The notes beneath the pieces were generated by a model that was not told the origin of the DNA, made no database searches, and saw only the letters and a program-made list of their open reading frames with translations. Shown here in pieces: positions 33,300 through 43,172 of a DNA stretch of 64,000 nucleotides. Source of the stretch: Trachemys scripta elegans (taxonomy: Eukaryota > Chordata > Testudines > Emydidae); assembly GCF_013100865.1 (NCBI RefSeq), contig NC_048302.1, forward strand, positions 92,232,204 through 92,296,203, in the 5' to 3' direction. A program made the translations under genes and the position numbers. The number at the start of each line of letters is the position of its first letter. Positions within the stretch are counted from its first letter, which is position 1.

Positions 33300-33642
33300 C
33301 CGCCACCTCACTGACTTCTTTTGGGTGGATTAAGGCATTTGCTACTGCTAGTCTTTCAAGAACGGCTTAGGCACCTAACTGTAGGACAGAGTTCCTCACT
33401 GTGGATTCCAAACTGATATGTGCTTCCCTCCAGTCCAGCCTAACACTCAGAATGGGGTGGAGCTTTAGACACACCAATTTCTTCTACATATGCTATTGGT
33501 TAGCTTGGGTGGCTTCCCACCTCATGTACTGGCAATTGAGGATCCCATTCTTAGGTTCCTGTCTCTCCCCATGCATTGTATAAAGAGCCTAGACATCTAA
33601 CCCAGACTTTGTGGATCCCACTGGCTAGCTAAGCATCTAGAA
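33300..33642 (-). repeat. Unclassified repeat, family X copy 2 (right part, next to gypsy)
   Basis: On the minus strand: TTTATACAATGCATGGGGAG, TAACCAATAGCATATG, GTGTGTCTAAAGC, TTAGGTGCCTAAGC. These match the plus-strand blocks at 19660-19810 and 36260-36400. Confidence 0.5.
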
Positions 33643-34251
33643 CAGGGGTGGGCAAACTTTTTGGCCCGAGGGCCACATCTGGGTGGGGAAATTGTATGCA
33701 GGGCCATGAATGTAGGGCTGGGGCAGGGGGTTGGTGTGTGGGAGGGAGTGTGATGTGCAGGAAGGGGTTCAGGGTAGGGGGTTGGGGTGGAGGAGGGGTT
33801 TTGGGGTGTACGAGGGGGCTCAGGGCAGAGGGTTGGAGTGCAAGGGGGGCTCAGGGCAGGGGGTTGGGGTGAAGGAGAGGTGTGGGGTGTGGCAGGGAGC
33901 TCAGGGCAGGGGTGCAGGAGGGGTTTGGAGTGTGGGCTCCGGACCGGTGCCGCTTACCTGGAGTGGCTCCGGGGTGGCAGCGGCGCACACTGAGGCCAGG
34001 GCAGGCTCCTTGCCTGCCCTGGCCCTGTGCCGCTCCTGGAAGTGGCTGGGAATGGGGAACCGTGGGCAATGTGAGCTTCGGGTGTGGAACCCACAGGTGA
34101 GGGCAGCACGCTGAGCCCTCTGCCCCCTCCTCCCCGCAGGGACGTGGTGCTGGCCGCTTCCAGGAGTGGCCCGGGGGTGGCAATCTCTTGGGCCGGATCC
34201 AAAGCTCTGAGGGGCCGGATCCGGCCCTTGGGCCGTAGTTTGCCCATCCCG
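33643..34251. mobile_element. 609 bp non-autonomous hAT element with perfect 8 bp target duplication
   Basis: Left end CAGGGGTGGGCAAACT, right end AGTTTGCCCATCCCG: inverted repeats of about 16 bases with three mismatches. ATCTAGAA occurs at both 33635-33642 and 34252-34259, a perfect 8 bp target-site duplication, which is the hAT signature. Subterminal GGCCCGAGGGCC and GGCCGGATCCGGCCC extend the terminal symmetry. The interior is a GT/GGG-rich imperfect tandem array followed by a GC-rich block. No transposase; frames inside it are composition artefacts. Confidence 0.93.
33715..33940 (+). repeat. Imperfect minisatellite inside the hAT element
   Basis: About five degenerate units of roughly 30-50 bases built on CTCAGGGCAGGGGGTTGGGG followed by TGGAGGAGGGG/GAAGGAGAGG-like text. 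Strongly G-rich on the plus strand, with several runs of three to six G. Confidence 0.75.
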
Positions 34252-34259
34252 ATCTAGAA

Positions 34260-36115
34260 GTTAGGCAATTCCTAAGTGGATAAGACCAGATTCACATGTA
34301 CCTTGTGCTGAAAACAGAAATCTACAATTCATACAATTTCTAACATCTGGAAATTCATAATCCATCAAAATGTTCCCACTAGCCCTTGCCTTCTCCCCTT
34401 TCCTTTCTTCCCTCCCCTTCCCCACCTGTTTCCCATAGGATGCTGACTTCTTGCACCACTCCCAAACTGCTTTTTAAAATCAGTGGTGAAGGGTGTAAGT
34501 GTTTTTCAGATGCCTGGGTTATTCCACACCTGAATGAAGAAGTCACTCACTCTGCACATCCTACTCTGATATGGAACTGATAGGCAGGAGAACCCTACTT
34601 GGAGTAACACAGCCAACTGAACTACAGGAGTTCCACAAGCTTCAGGGTTTTCTGTCCAAGGTGACTACTTCATATTCAATGGTGGAATTTTCCCCTCAGA
34701 ATGGCACTAAGCATGAGTAAGGGTGTCACAATTTGGCCCAAAGGAAACTGCCTTTAATTAATTTGGGTTCCTGAGGCTACCTAAGCCTGTCCTTGTTCCT
34801 GGGAGGAGTAATTAGGTTTATGCAAATAAAGTTGGAGGACAGGCTTTTCTCTAGCTGAGTGAGGGAAGAATTTTTAAATGGCTGGATCCCTGAAGAAATG
34901 TATAAACTTGTGTGACATATGTAACCCTGCTCCCACACATTTCATGCTGCTTAAAGGGGAAGCATACCCATTCACCTTAAAGCAGCATTGTGAACGGTGT
35001 AGTAACAGACATGTAGTATTTGATTAAAATAAAAACATTGCTTTGGTACTATGCTGACTGGCAGGCTATACAAGTACATAGTTTTAGATATAAAAACATA
35101 ATTTTCAATTTATTTTGGAAACCTGGATTTTCAGCAGAAACAAAGTTGCGCATGAGGAAGATGATCATTGATTTTTATTTTTTCTTGGTAATGAAAACAT
35201 AAGGAGTCAACTTTATTTATAAACTAGAATATGTCACTTTCAACAAACAAAACCTGCATAAATCAAGCCTCTAATATGGGGCTAGTTATTAGTTGAACTG
35301 TAACTGTGTCCCTGATTCTGTAAACAAATAAGCACATCTAATCCTCTCCCAGCGCTAAATACACTTTCACAGGAGCTAAGCATGACAATCTCCATGACAA
35401 AAGCATACCACCTTTTAAAACACAGGGGTGTTTGCTTTTTATGCATCTTATCGGCATCCAATTGCACTAATAATGAAAACTGGAAGTAACTTCAGTGCTA
35501 AATGCTCAGCGATTGTCTACACAGCCCGGCAAAGCACTCCAGAGAGGTGTGATTTTGTAAAGCACTCTAACATGTAACTCTCTAACTGCCCTGTGTAGAC
35601 CCTGCTGGCAGAAACTGAAAGGCATTCTATTTGGTTAAGCAAACTGGGTACCTTTTTTGAAGCATTCTAGTAGGGTCTGCACAAAAATGTAACCAGGTGA
35701 TCAACATAGGTATGATAAAAGCACATTGGCCTGGTGACATTTTACACTATCTTTACTAAAAAATGGTGGCTAGTATTTTGTACACTACTTATTGATAAGG
35801 GTAGACTTGCTGAATGAGAGTAATTATCCATCCTCACAGGTCATGTTGCATTATTTCTCCAGTAAAATAATGCTGCTTTTTATTTGCTTTTTGAAGCTTT
35901 CTGTGAGATATTTGAATGTTTTATTTCACTTTATAATACAAGTTAGATTATTTTGCTTCTTGGAAAATAGCAATTCTAAATTATGTTCTATTTTAAAAAA
36001 TCATTTGGCCTCTCAAATCTTTTGAGAAGTAATTGGGGGTAAGGCTATTAATAGAAGTATTAGTATTAAACGTTTATATTATAGTAGCGCCTAAAAGCCA
36101 CAATCTGATTTGAGC
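34260..36115. other. No gene recognised
   Basis: Unassigned DNA, apart from a possible palindromic-element fragment at about 35505-35690 (GATTGTCTACACAGCCC near the left, CCTGTGTAGACCCTGC inside) that I cannot delimit. Confidence 0.35.
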
Positions 36116-36740
36116 CTCCTTGTGTGGGCTGCTGAACAAACAGATGAGCCTAGGCCAACAAAGGGACATAAGTGTTGCAATGCTAAACATTGCAACTTCT
36201 AACTCTTATGCATCTAACCACCCAGGAGAATTCACAGACCCTGAGTTAGGTGCCCAAGCTCTCTATATAATGCATGGGGGGAGAGAGGTCCTTAAGAATG
36301 GGAGCCACAAAAGCCAGCATTCTAGGCAAGGAGCCACATAAACTAGCCAATGAGAAGACCTGAGGAGAGGGGTGTGTTTGAGCCCCACTTGTCTGTCGGA
36401 GTTAGGTACCCAAATCTGGGCAGGCAGAGTCCTTCCCCTGCTTGTGGTATATAAGAGTTTCTCCAAACAAAGAAAAATAGTTCTTATCCTCTCCTTCGCT
36501 GAGGACAGACTGAATCAATTATTTTTTATTTTTAAGAGTGTTTAATCTCTTAGGCAGTCTCTGTCACCCCTTTGGAGCTTGGCTTATCTGTGGGCTTTCA
36601 TGAGGCAGAAATTCAGGTGCCTAATAACTTTTACAGTGAAAATGTAGGCACCAAATGAGCTTAGGTGCCTACAGGGTTGGGTAGCAGCTGAGTGTGGGGG
36701 GTTGTGGGTCAAATGGGCACCTAAATCCCTTTGTGAATCT
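36116..36740 (+). repeat. Unclassified interspersed repeat, family X copy 3
   Basis: CTCTATATAATGCATGGGGG, AAACTAGCCAATGAGAAGA, GTGTGTTTGAGCCCCACTTG, TTAGGTACCCAAATCTGGGC, and near the end GGCACCTAAATCCCTTTGTG. Same order of blocks as 19575-20150. Confidence 0.5.
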
Positions 36741-37487
36741 GGGCTGTAATATGTAACCATCCCTGACCCAAATAGCTTACAGTCTAAAGACAAGATATAA
36801 CAGGAGGACACGACCAACGCATAGCCTGTAGTGGGAGAGGGGTAGAGAGGGTAATGTGTCTAACAAAATGTGTGCAATTCTTAGCTAGTCAGTAGCAGTG
36901 AACACAACTTGCCACCTGCCTAGCCATTATGATGCAATTCTTCTGTATGCATTCCAGCAGTGGTGAATTTTTGAGGAGGGATTTGTCTACCCAAGGGGTC
37001 ACCTCTGTCCCTGGGCCATACTGCCATGGCGGCAATCAGCAGAGGTGCTCCAGCTGGATCCTCCTCAGTATAAAACAAGATGGAGGGAACAGCAGGGCAT
37101 TCTCTGTGAGAATGCTCAGACTCTGGAACTTGCTCCCACTTATTTCAAAATAGCTCGAGTTGGGGACTTTCCAGGCATGCTTCAAAATATGGCTCTTTGA
37201 GAGTTTTTTTTGAGGGCCTGTGGTATGCTTTTTGAGAGGTTGTTGGGTGCCTAAGTTCCCATGGAACTGATGGCTGCTACTGGGATGTAATTGAAATCGT
37301 AATTACTGTATCACCATGTTAGGGTACTAGCTTTGGGTAGGCATCTCTATTATTTTAAATCTAAATAAATTAAAATAAATATATCAGTATTTTCCAAATC
37401 AGAAGAAAACTTGAGCTTCTATTTTCATGTGTTCTTTTGAGAGTCCCTTCACTTACCTAAATCTCCAAGTGAATATTACTGCAAATT

Positions 37488-37607
37488 TAGGGTGACCAGA
37501 TGTCCCGATTTTACAGGGACAGTCCCGATTTTTGAGTCTTTTTCTATAGATTCCTATTACCCCCCACCCAAGTCCCGATTTTTCATATTTTCTGTCTGGT
37601 CACCCTA
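37488..37607 (+). mobile_element. Mariner-type MITE, copy 3 (TA target site)
   Basis: TA then GGGTGACCAGATGTCCCGAT at the left; TTTCTGTCTGGTCACCC then TA at the right. Contains two direct AGTCCCGATTTTT blocks and GAGTCTTTTTCTATAG. The best preserved of the three copies and in opposite orientation to the other two. Confidence 0.88.
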
Positions 37608-37609
37608 CT

Positions 37610-40048
37610 TCAAATTAGGATGCATCTATTCAATAAATCTCAGTGAAAAGGTAATAGTATTGCTTATTAATATTAAATGCAGTATTAAAAACTACCTACC
37701 TAACTGCATATATAACTACACAATAGAACTCTGCAATGAGCTCTTTTTTTTTTTTTTTCATGTTTTCTACTGCCCTCTGCTGGATAGAATATATCAGGCC
37801 TATTCAAGCACTTGCCAGCTCCCTCTTCTGGTTGAGTGAGTACAGCTGCTCCTTAGGTCAACTAAGGATGTTTCTGACCTGGGAAGACTTGAATGGTAAC
37901 CCAATGCTGCATGCATATGTTCAGTTACCAGTCTGTACACAGTCTGTACACTGTCAGAGTTATATTTTTCATAAAATGGCCTATATTGCTGGTATTAATT
38001 GAATCTCATATGAGACTGGATGAGATTGGTAATGAGTTACAAACTATAAGGCCACTAGTGCAAATCCATTCCTGGTCAATGGCACTGAAAAGCTATTGTA
38101 ATCTGATTGCTGCCTGGTCATCTAAACTTTTCCTGATCACAATAAAATAATAAATAAATATAAAAATAAAACCCCCTTATCTAATCAGCACCCGTAGTTG
38201 CAGTCTCAGAGGCCATGCACTGAATGTTGAAGATGGCGGCTCCTTTGACGCAAGGTTGTGACACGTTGGCAGGGCTTGCACTTTCTTGGACTGTCCCTGT
38301 AGAACAAGTGAGGAATTCAGTTTTTGTTTTTTTCTCTTTATCTCTATTCAACTCATTTGTAAGAGTTAAAAAGTGGGGGAAATTACTGAACACAATTGTT
38401 TTGCTTGAATGAGCACTGCAGGTTAAACAAAAAATCTGCCAACAAATGGTACTTTTCAGTGGAATCAAAATTCATCTCTTCTGCTTCTACACAGCTGCCT
38501 TATTTTGTAAAGCCCATCTACTAAAAAGTCTTTGTGCTTTACATTTTTCTGTCCGTGAGATACTGTTCTATACCCAGATGTCTTTGAACTTCTGTTTTCC
38601 CCTTTTAGCCTTCAATATCAAAGTCCCTAACTAAATAATTGAGAACATTTTATTTCCTTATTTTGGTCTCCCATTAACCTTTCCCATATCTCAAAGATTT
38701 ACTATCTATTCGTTGCTTGCCAGTGGCTGGAATATATTTGCCATTTGACCATTGTTGGGAGGGGTGGGGGATGGGGATTCCCTTCTGTCAAAAATTCTGA
38801 GGTTTCAACAGTTTGGTTTCATTCTGCATTGGGATGAAAATGAGGCCTTTCCAATTTTACTGGCAAAAATGTGAGTGAGAGGGAGAGCCCCCTCACCCCA
38901 ACAATAGCCTAGTGACATGGGCACTCACCTGGGATGTAAGGAGATGAAAAAATGGCAGCATTTTAAAAATAACATCCTGCATGGCTCTGTCATTGATGAT
39001 ATCCTACTGGGCAAATATAATACATTATACAGCAAATACATTATACAATTAATTAGACTGGTATTTGCCAAATGCTGAGACCCAATAAATGCAAAGCAGA
39101 GAAGCTGTGTGAGACTTTGACGTGTAGAGGTGAAAGTCTGAATTGTGACCTGACAAAAGACAAACTGAACTTTTTTCTCTGTATTCCTTCATTCTTTTAC
39201 ACCCTATGTCACAGCCTCATCCAGCTGTCATTGAAGTCAATGGCAAAATGCCCATTGCCTTTTATGGGAACAGATTCTGGCTTTTAGAGATTCAGCACTG
39301 GAGATAATCTTGCTCCACCCATAGGCCAATTTCTGGCTCCCTGTTTCATCTGCAATGCAAAGAAAATGGAAAGCCACCTTAACCATCTGCTTGGAGATTC
39401 CCTTGGTGTGAGGGAATTCCCAGGTAGAATAGATCCAGCATAGCAGTCTCTATATGCTCCCTTCTGGTGCCAGTCTAGAGGGCATGTCAGAAGTATATGG
39501 GGGGGAAAGGGGTACCATCAAAACAGCCACACCCAGGAGGCTCCCAGCTGCAGAACCATCTCTTGGGAGCAGTTGCCAGATTCTACAAGTTAGAACAGCT
39601 CTGAAGTTGCTTAGAACAGCTCTGAAGTTGCTCAAAACAGAGCAAATAACTGCATCAAGAAGAAGCAACCTTCCAGTTAAGCATTGTTTCTTCAGCATCA
39701 TGTGTGAGATAGAGTTTGCAAAACATGGCCAAGGAATTAGATTTAAATGTTTCTTGTAATGATTTTAATAGGATATTGAAATGCTATTGTAAATTAAAAT
39801 CCTTACAGCTTTTCCTCAAACACAAGATAGTACACATTATATTCCTGGAAAGCAACTTTGATAAAATTAAAAATTAAAATAATTTAAATTGAAATAATTT
39901 AAAAGCCTCAAAATAGTTCTAAAGCTAGAATATGTTCACACTTTTTGCTTTCTGGAATATTTATACAGGACAAAAGTCTAGCATTGCTTAGTATTTTACC
40001 TTAAACATGCTTTGTGTGAGTTGCCTAACTGCCTCCCTCTGTCCACAG
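37610..40048. other. No gene recognised
   Basis: Unassigned DNA. Frames seen here are short and lack features. A 21-base tandem duplication is listed separately. Confidence 0.35.
39592..39632 (+). repeat. 21-base tandem duplication
   Basis: AGAACAGCTCTGAAGTTGCT occurs at 39592 and again at 39613, head to tail. Confidence 0.92.
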
Positions 40049-40056
40049 TCTATACT

Positions 40057-40978
40057 CCGTGATGAGCTCCCAAAATCCTAAGAACCGGTTCCCTACCGGG
40101 TCCCCGACGGCACTTCGGCGGCCGGGGGGTGGGGGGAGTTGTGAATACTCGCTCCGGGTTTTCAGCAGCATTTCGGCAGCAGGTACTTCACCTGGAGCAA
40201 GTGAAGACCCCCCCCGCCCGCCGCCGAAGTGCCACCGAAGACCTGGTAGGGAACTGCGCGTTGAGTACAAGCTCCACGTGCCTGTCTCCCTCTCTCCCCC
40301 CACCCATGCGACCCCAACCCACGTCCTGCCCCCGACTGCCCCCCTCAGAACCTGCAACCCATCAACCCCCCCGTTCCTTGTCCCCTGACCACCCCCTCCC
40401 AAGACCCCCCACCCTAACTGCCCCCCAGGACTCCACCCCGACCCAACTCGTCCCACTCCCTGTCCCCTGACTGCCCCGACCCCATCCTCCACCACCCCGA
40501 CAGACCCACGGAATGCCCATGCCTACCCCACCTCCCCCCGTTCCCTGACCGCCCCTCCCCCGCCCCCTCCAACCGCTTCCTGCCCCTTATCCAACCCCTC
40601 CTCCCAGCCCCGGCCCAGCCCCCTTACCATGCTGCTGTGTAAGGATGCCACGCGGCCACTGGAGCTCGCAGCCCCACCCCCTTACCATGCCGATCAAAGG
40701 AGCAGGAGCTGCAGAGCTGCCCAGAGCGCTGGTGCTGGCAGCGCGGCGCGCTGGGGCTCTGCAGGGGAGGGAGCGGAGGAGGCGCCGGGGGAGCCCCCCC
40801 CGCTGGGAGCTCAGATGGGCTGGGCAGGACGGTCCCACGGGCCGGATGTGGCCTGCGGACTGGAGTTTGCTCACCCACCCACCCCTTTAGGAACCGGTTC
40901 TATACCAGCTTCTAAATTTAACAACCGGTTCTTGCGAACAGGTGCAAACCGGCTCCAGCTCACCACTGTTTATACAAG
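40057..40978. mobile_element. 922 bp composite hAT-like element, very GC-rich
   Basis: Left end CCGTGATGAGCT is a decayed form of CAGTGGTGAGCT, whose complement AGCTCACCACTG forms the right end. Flanking 8-mers TCTATACT (40049-40056) and TTTATACA (40979-40986) agree at 6 of 8 positions. Near both ends are AACCGGTTC boxes (40082; 40903, 40922). Inside, the part ending GGGCCGGATGTGGCC, CTGGAGTTTGCTCACCCACC is similar in text to the end of the hAT element at 33.6-34.25 kb, suggesting one element nested in, or recombined with, another. The long C-rich stretch generates frames on both strands that are not genes. Confidence 0.72.
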
Positions 40979-41311
40979 TGTAAAAAATAAATATGTAGAT
41001 GGAGAAAATTACAAGGCCACCTATTCCCTCTCCTCCATTACAGAGCTGGCAACTAGTTTTCCTGAATGGGAGTCATAAATGTTTGTGGTGATCATCTTCA
41101 CTTCAATATCCTGGCTAGTGTGTATGTTGTTTTGCCCTCTACTGGATGAAGTGTTTTATGATTGTCTTGGGAGGAGAAATTAGTCTAGTCTAAAAAGCCT
41201 CATTTCTACTCATAGCTAAAAGTGATTCTCCATTAGCTCACATTGTACAGGCCTGCTTGTTTGACAAAAAAGACTGAGAATCTTAATGCTGCATATAGAG
41301 TATGAGGTTAG

Positions 41312-41515
41312 GTCAGGGTGAGCTCAGGAAGAGTAGTCTAGTGATTAGGGCACTAATTTGGGATTTGAGAGATACGTTCAATTTCCTTCTCTGCCACATC
41401 TTCCTGCTTGACTTCAGGCAAGTTACATAAGCAGTAAAATGAGGATAATAATACTTCCCTACCCACTGGAGAATGGTGAGGAAAAATACATTAGTCTGGG
41501 AGGAGCTCAGATACT
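41312..41515 (+). mobile_element. MIR-like CORE-SINE
   Basis: GTCTAGTGATTAGGGCACTA, GAGATACGTTCAATTTCCTT, CTGCTTGACTTCAGGCAAGT, AAAATGAGGATAATAATACT and AAATACATTAGTCTGGGAGG, GCTCAGATACT in the MIR order. It is joined on its right by a CR1 3' end. Confidence 0.78.
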
Positions 41516-41750
41516 TAGGTTGGATATTAGGAAAAACTTTTTCACTAGGAGGGTGGTGAAGCACTGGAATGGGTTACCTAGGGAGGTGGTAGAATCTCCT
41601 TCCTTAGAGGTTTTTAAGGTCAGGCTTGACAAAACCCTGGCTGGGATGATTTAGTTGGGAATCGGTCCTGCTTTGAGCTGGGGGGTTGGACTAGATGATC
41701 TCCTGAGGTCCCTTCCAACCCTGATATTCTATGATTCTGTGATTCAGCAC
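41516..41750 (+). mobile_element. CR1 LINE 3' end, sense
   Basis: Encodes the last part of the CR1 protein (LDIRKNFFTRRVVKHWNGLP, REVVESPSLEVFKVRLD) up to about 41650, then the 3' UTR. The UTR has GGTCCTGCTTTGAGCTGGGG, GGACTAGATGATCTCCTGAG and ends in the typical octamer-like repeats GATATTCTATG, ATTCTGTGATTC. It is the only sense-strand CR1 in the window and the intact donor-type tail for SINE copy 2. Confidence 0.92.
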
Positions 41751-41759
41751 TGAGTACAT

Positions 41760-42930
41760 AAGGTGGTTGTTATTTGCATGAAAGAGTCATGAAACTTTTG
41801 ATATTAATGTCCAACTGTTGAATTTAATTCCAGTTACTCTGCAGTGGACTTAATTCCTCCAGTTAAGGGTGATCACCTTTATCTAAATCCCTACAAGTTA
41901 GAGGTCAGTGATTTGGTTAGAGGTTAGTGATTTGGAGGGAGGGGTTAACACCAAGGCATAATACAGGCTAGGCAGCATCCCTAGAGAATCTAATAGTGAC
42001 TGATAGAATTGTATTACATCCTACAGAATCTATTAGCAAATTGTAGAATTTTCACAAGTATTTTCCCACTTCTTGATGCAACCCACACGTAAATCTTAGA
42101 GAGGACTCTAGTTTTAAGTGTTTTGATTAAATGAAGAAGGTGTTTGGCGGGAAAGTGCATAACTGTGAAAAGTCTTTATTCCACTTCTGTCTTCAGAGAC
42201 TCATACCTTCCACATAAGAATAAATTGCCAAGACTCTTGTTTGTGAACACTTCCATGATTTTCTTCCCAAGATAAATGGTTAGGAGTAGTTTCCCTCCTC
42301 ATACATGAGTCATTGTAACATTCACCTTAAGAAATCTTGATATTGGTTTCAACAGAAGTCAGTACTTGTTTCTGCAAAATCATTTAGGGTCAGATTCTGA
42401 TACACTGGTTCACAATGATTCCACTAGTTGCTCCATTGAGGTAAATAGAATTATTTGTTAAGCAGGGTACTACTTGACATGAATAAAAGGTATAATAATT
42501 TGGCTCTTAAAATAACAAATGATTAAATAAATAATGCACTCAAACCTACATTTCCACTTAATGAAATATTGACTACAAAATTTCCAATTCACTATATTTC
42601 CTTATTCTTGGGTATGATTGTCATTCCTCACAGTTCTGGATCAAGACATTCTAAAATGACCAGTTGAGTTCAGAATAGAGTGAGGATCAGCTAACTAAAT
42701 TCTATGTAAGTCAATATGAAGTAAAGATAAAAGTTAATACATCAGCCTGACTGAAATGTATTAATATGCTTTTGTTTCAGCCACTCATTGGCACATAGGC
42801 TAATCAACAGACTAAGGCAGTGTTTCCCAGTAAACTAATCTCGGAAGACATTGGGCAAAGAAGAGGAAAAGCAATATGTGGAAAGTATTGCCTTGTTCTC
42901 AACTGCAAATATGCTCCTACAGCTATGAGT
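41760..42930. other. No gene recognised
   Basis: AT-rich DNA with a small direct duplication near 41900 (TTAGAGGTCAGTGATTTGG, then TTAGAGGTTAGTGATTTGG). Nothing else supported. Confidence 0.4.
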
Positions 42931-43172
42931 AGAATCATAGAATATTAGGGTTGGAAGAGACCTCAAGAGCTCATCTAGTCCAATCCCTTGCTCAAAGCAG
43001 GACCAACACCAACTAAATCATCCCAGCCAAGGCTTTATCAAGCCGGGCCTTAAAAACCGCTAAGGAAGGAGATTCCACCACCTCCCTAGGTAACCCATTC
43101 CAGTGCTTCACCACCCTCCTAGTGAAATAGTGTTTCCTAATATCCAACCTAGACCTCCCCCATTGCAACTTT
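42931..43172 (-). mobile_element. CR1 LINE 3' end, antisense
   Basis: AGAATCATAGAATATTAGGG, GAGCTCATCTAGTCCAATCC, CACCTCCCTAGGTAACCCAT and CAGTGCTTCACCACCCTCC are the reverse complement of the CR1 3' part at 41516-41750. The two copies lie about 1.2 kb apart in opposite orientation. Confidence 0.92.

Noticed and set aside
33648..34247. Overlapping frames of 60-127 codons rich in Gly and Trp or Pro and His
   Set aside because: They lie wholly within the non-autonomous hAT element and its G-rich tandem array; composition artefacts.
40025..41078. Frames of 80-156 codons on both strands
   Set aside because: Products of the C-rich composite hAT element at 40057-40978; no conserved domain.
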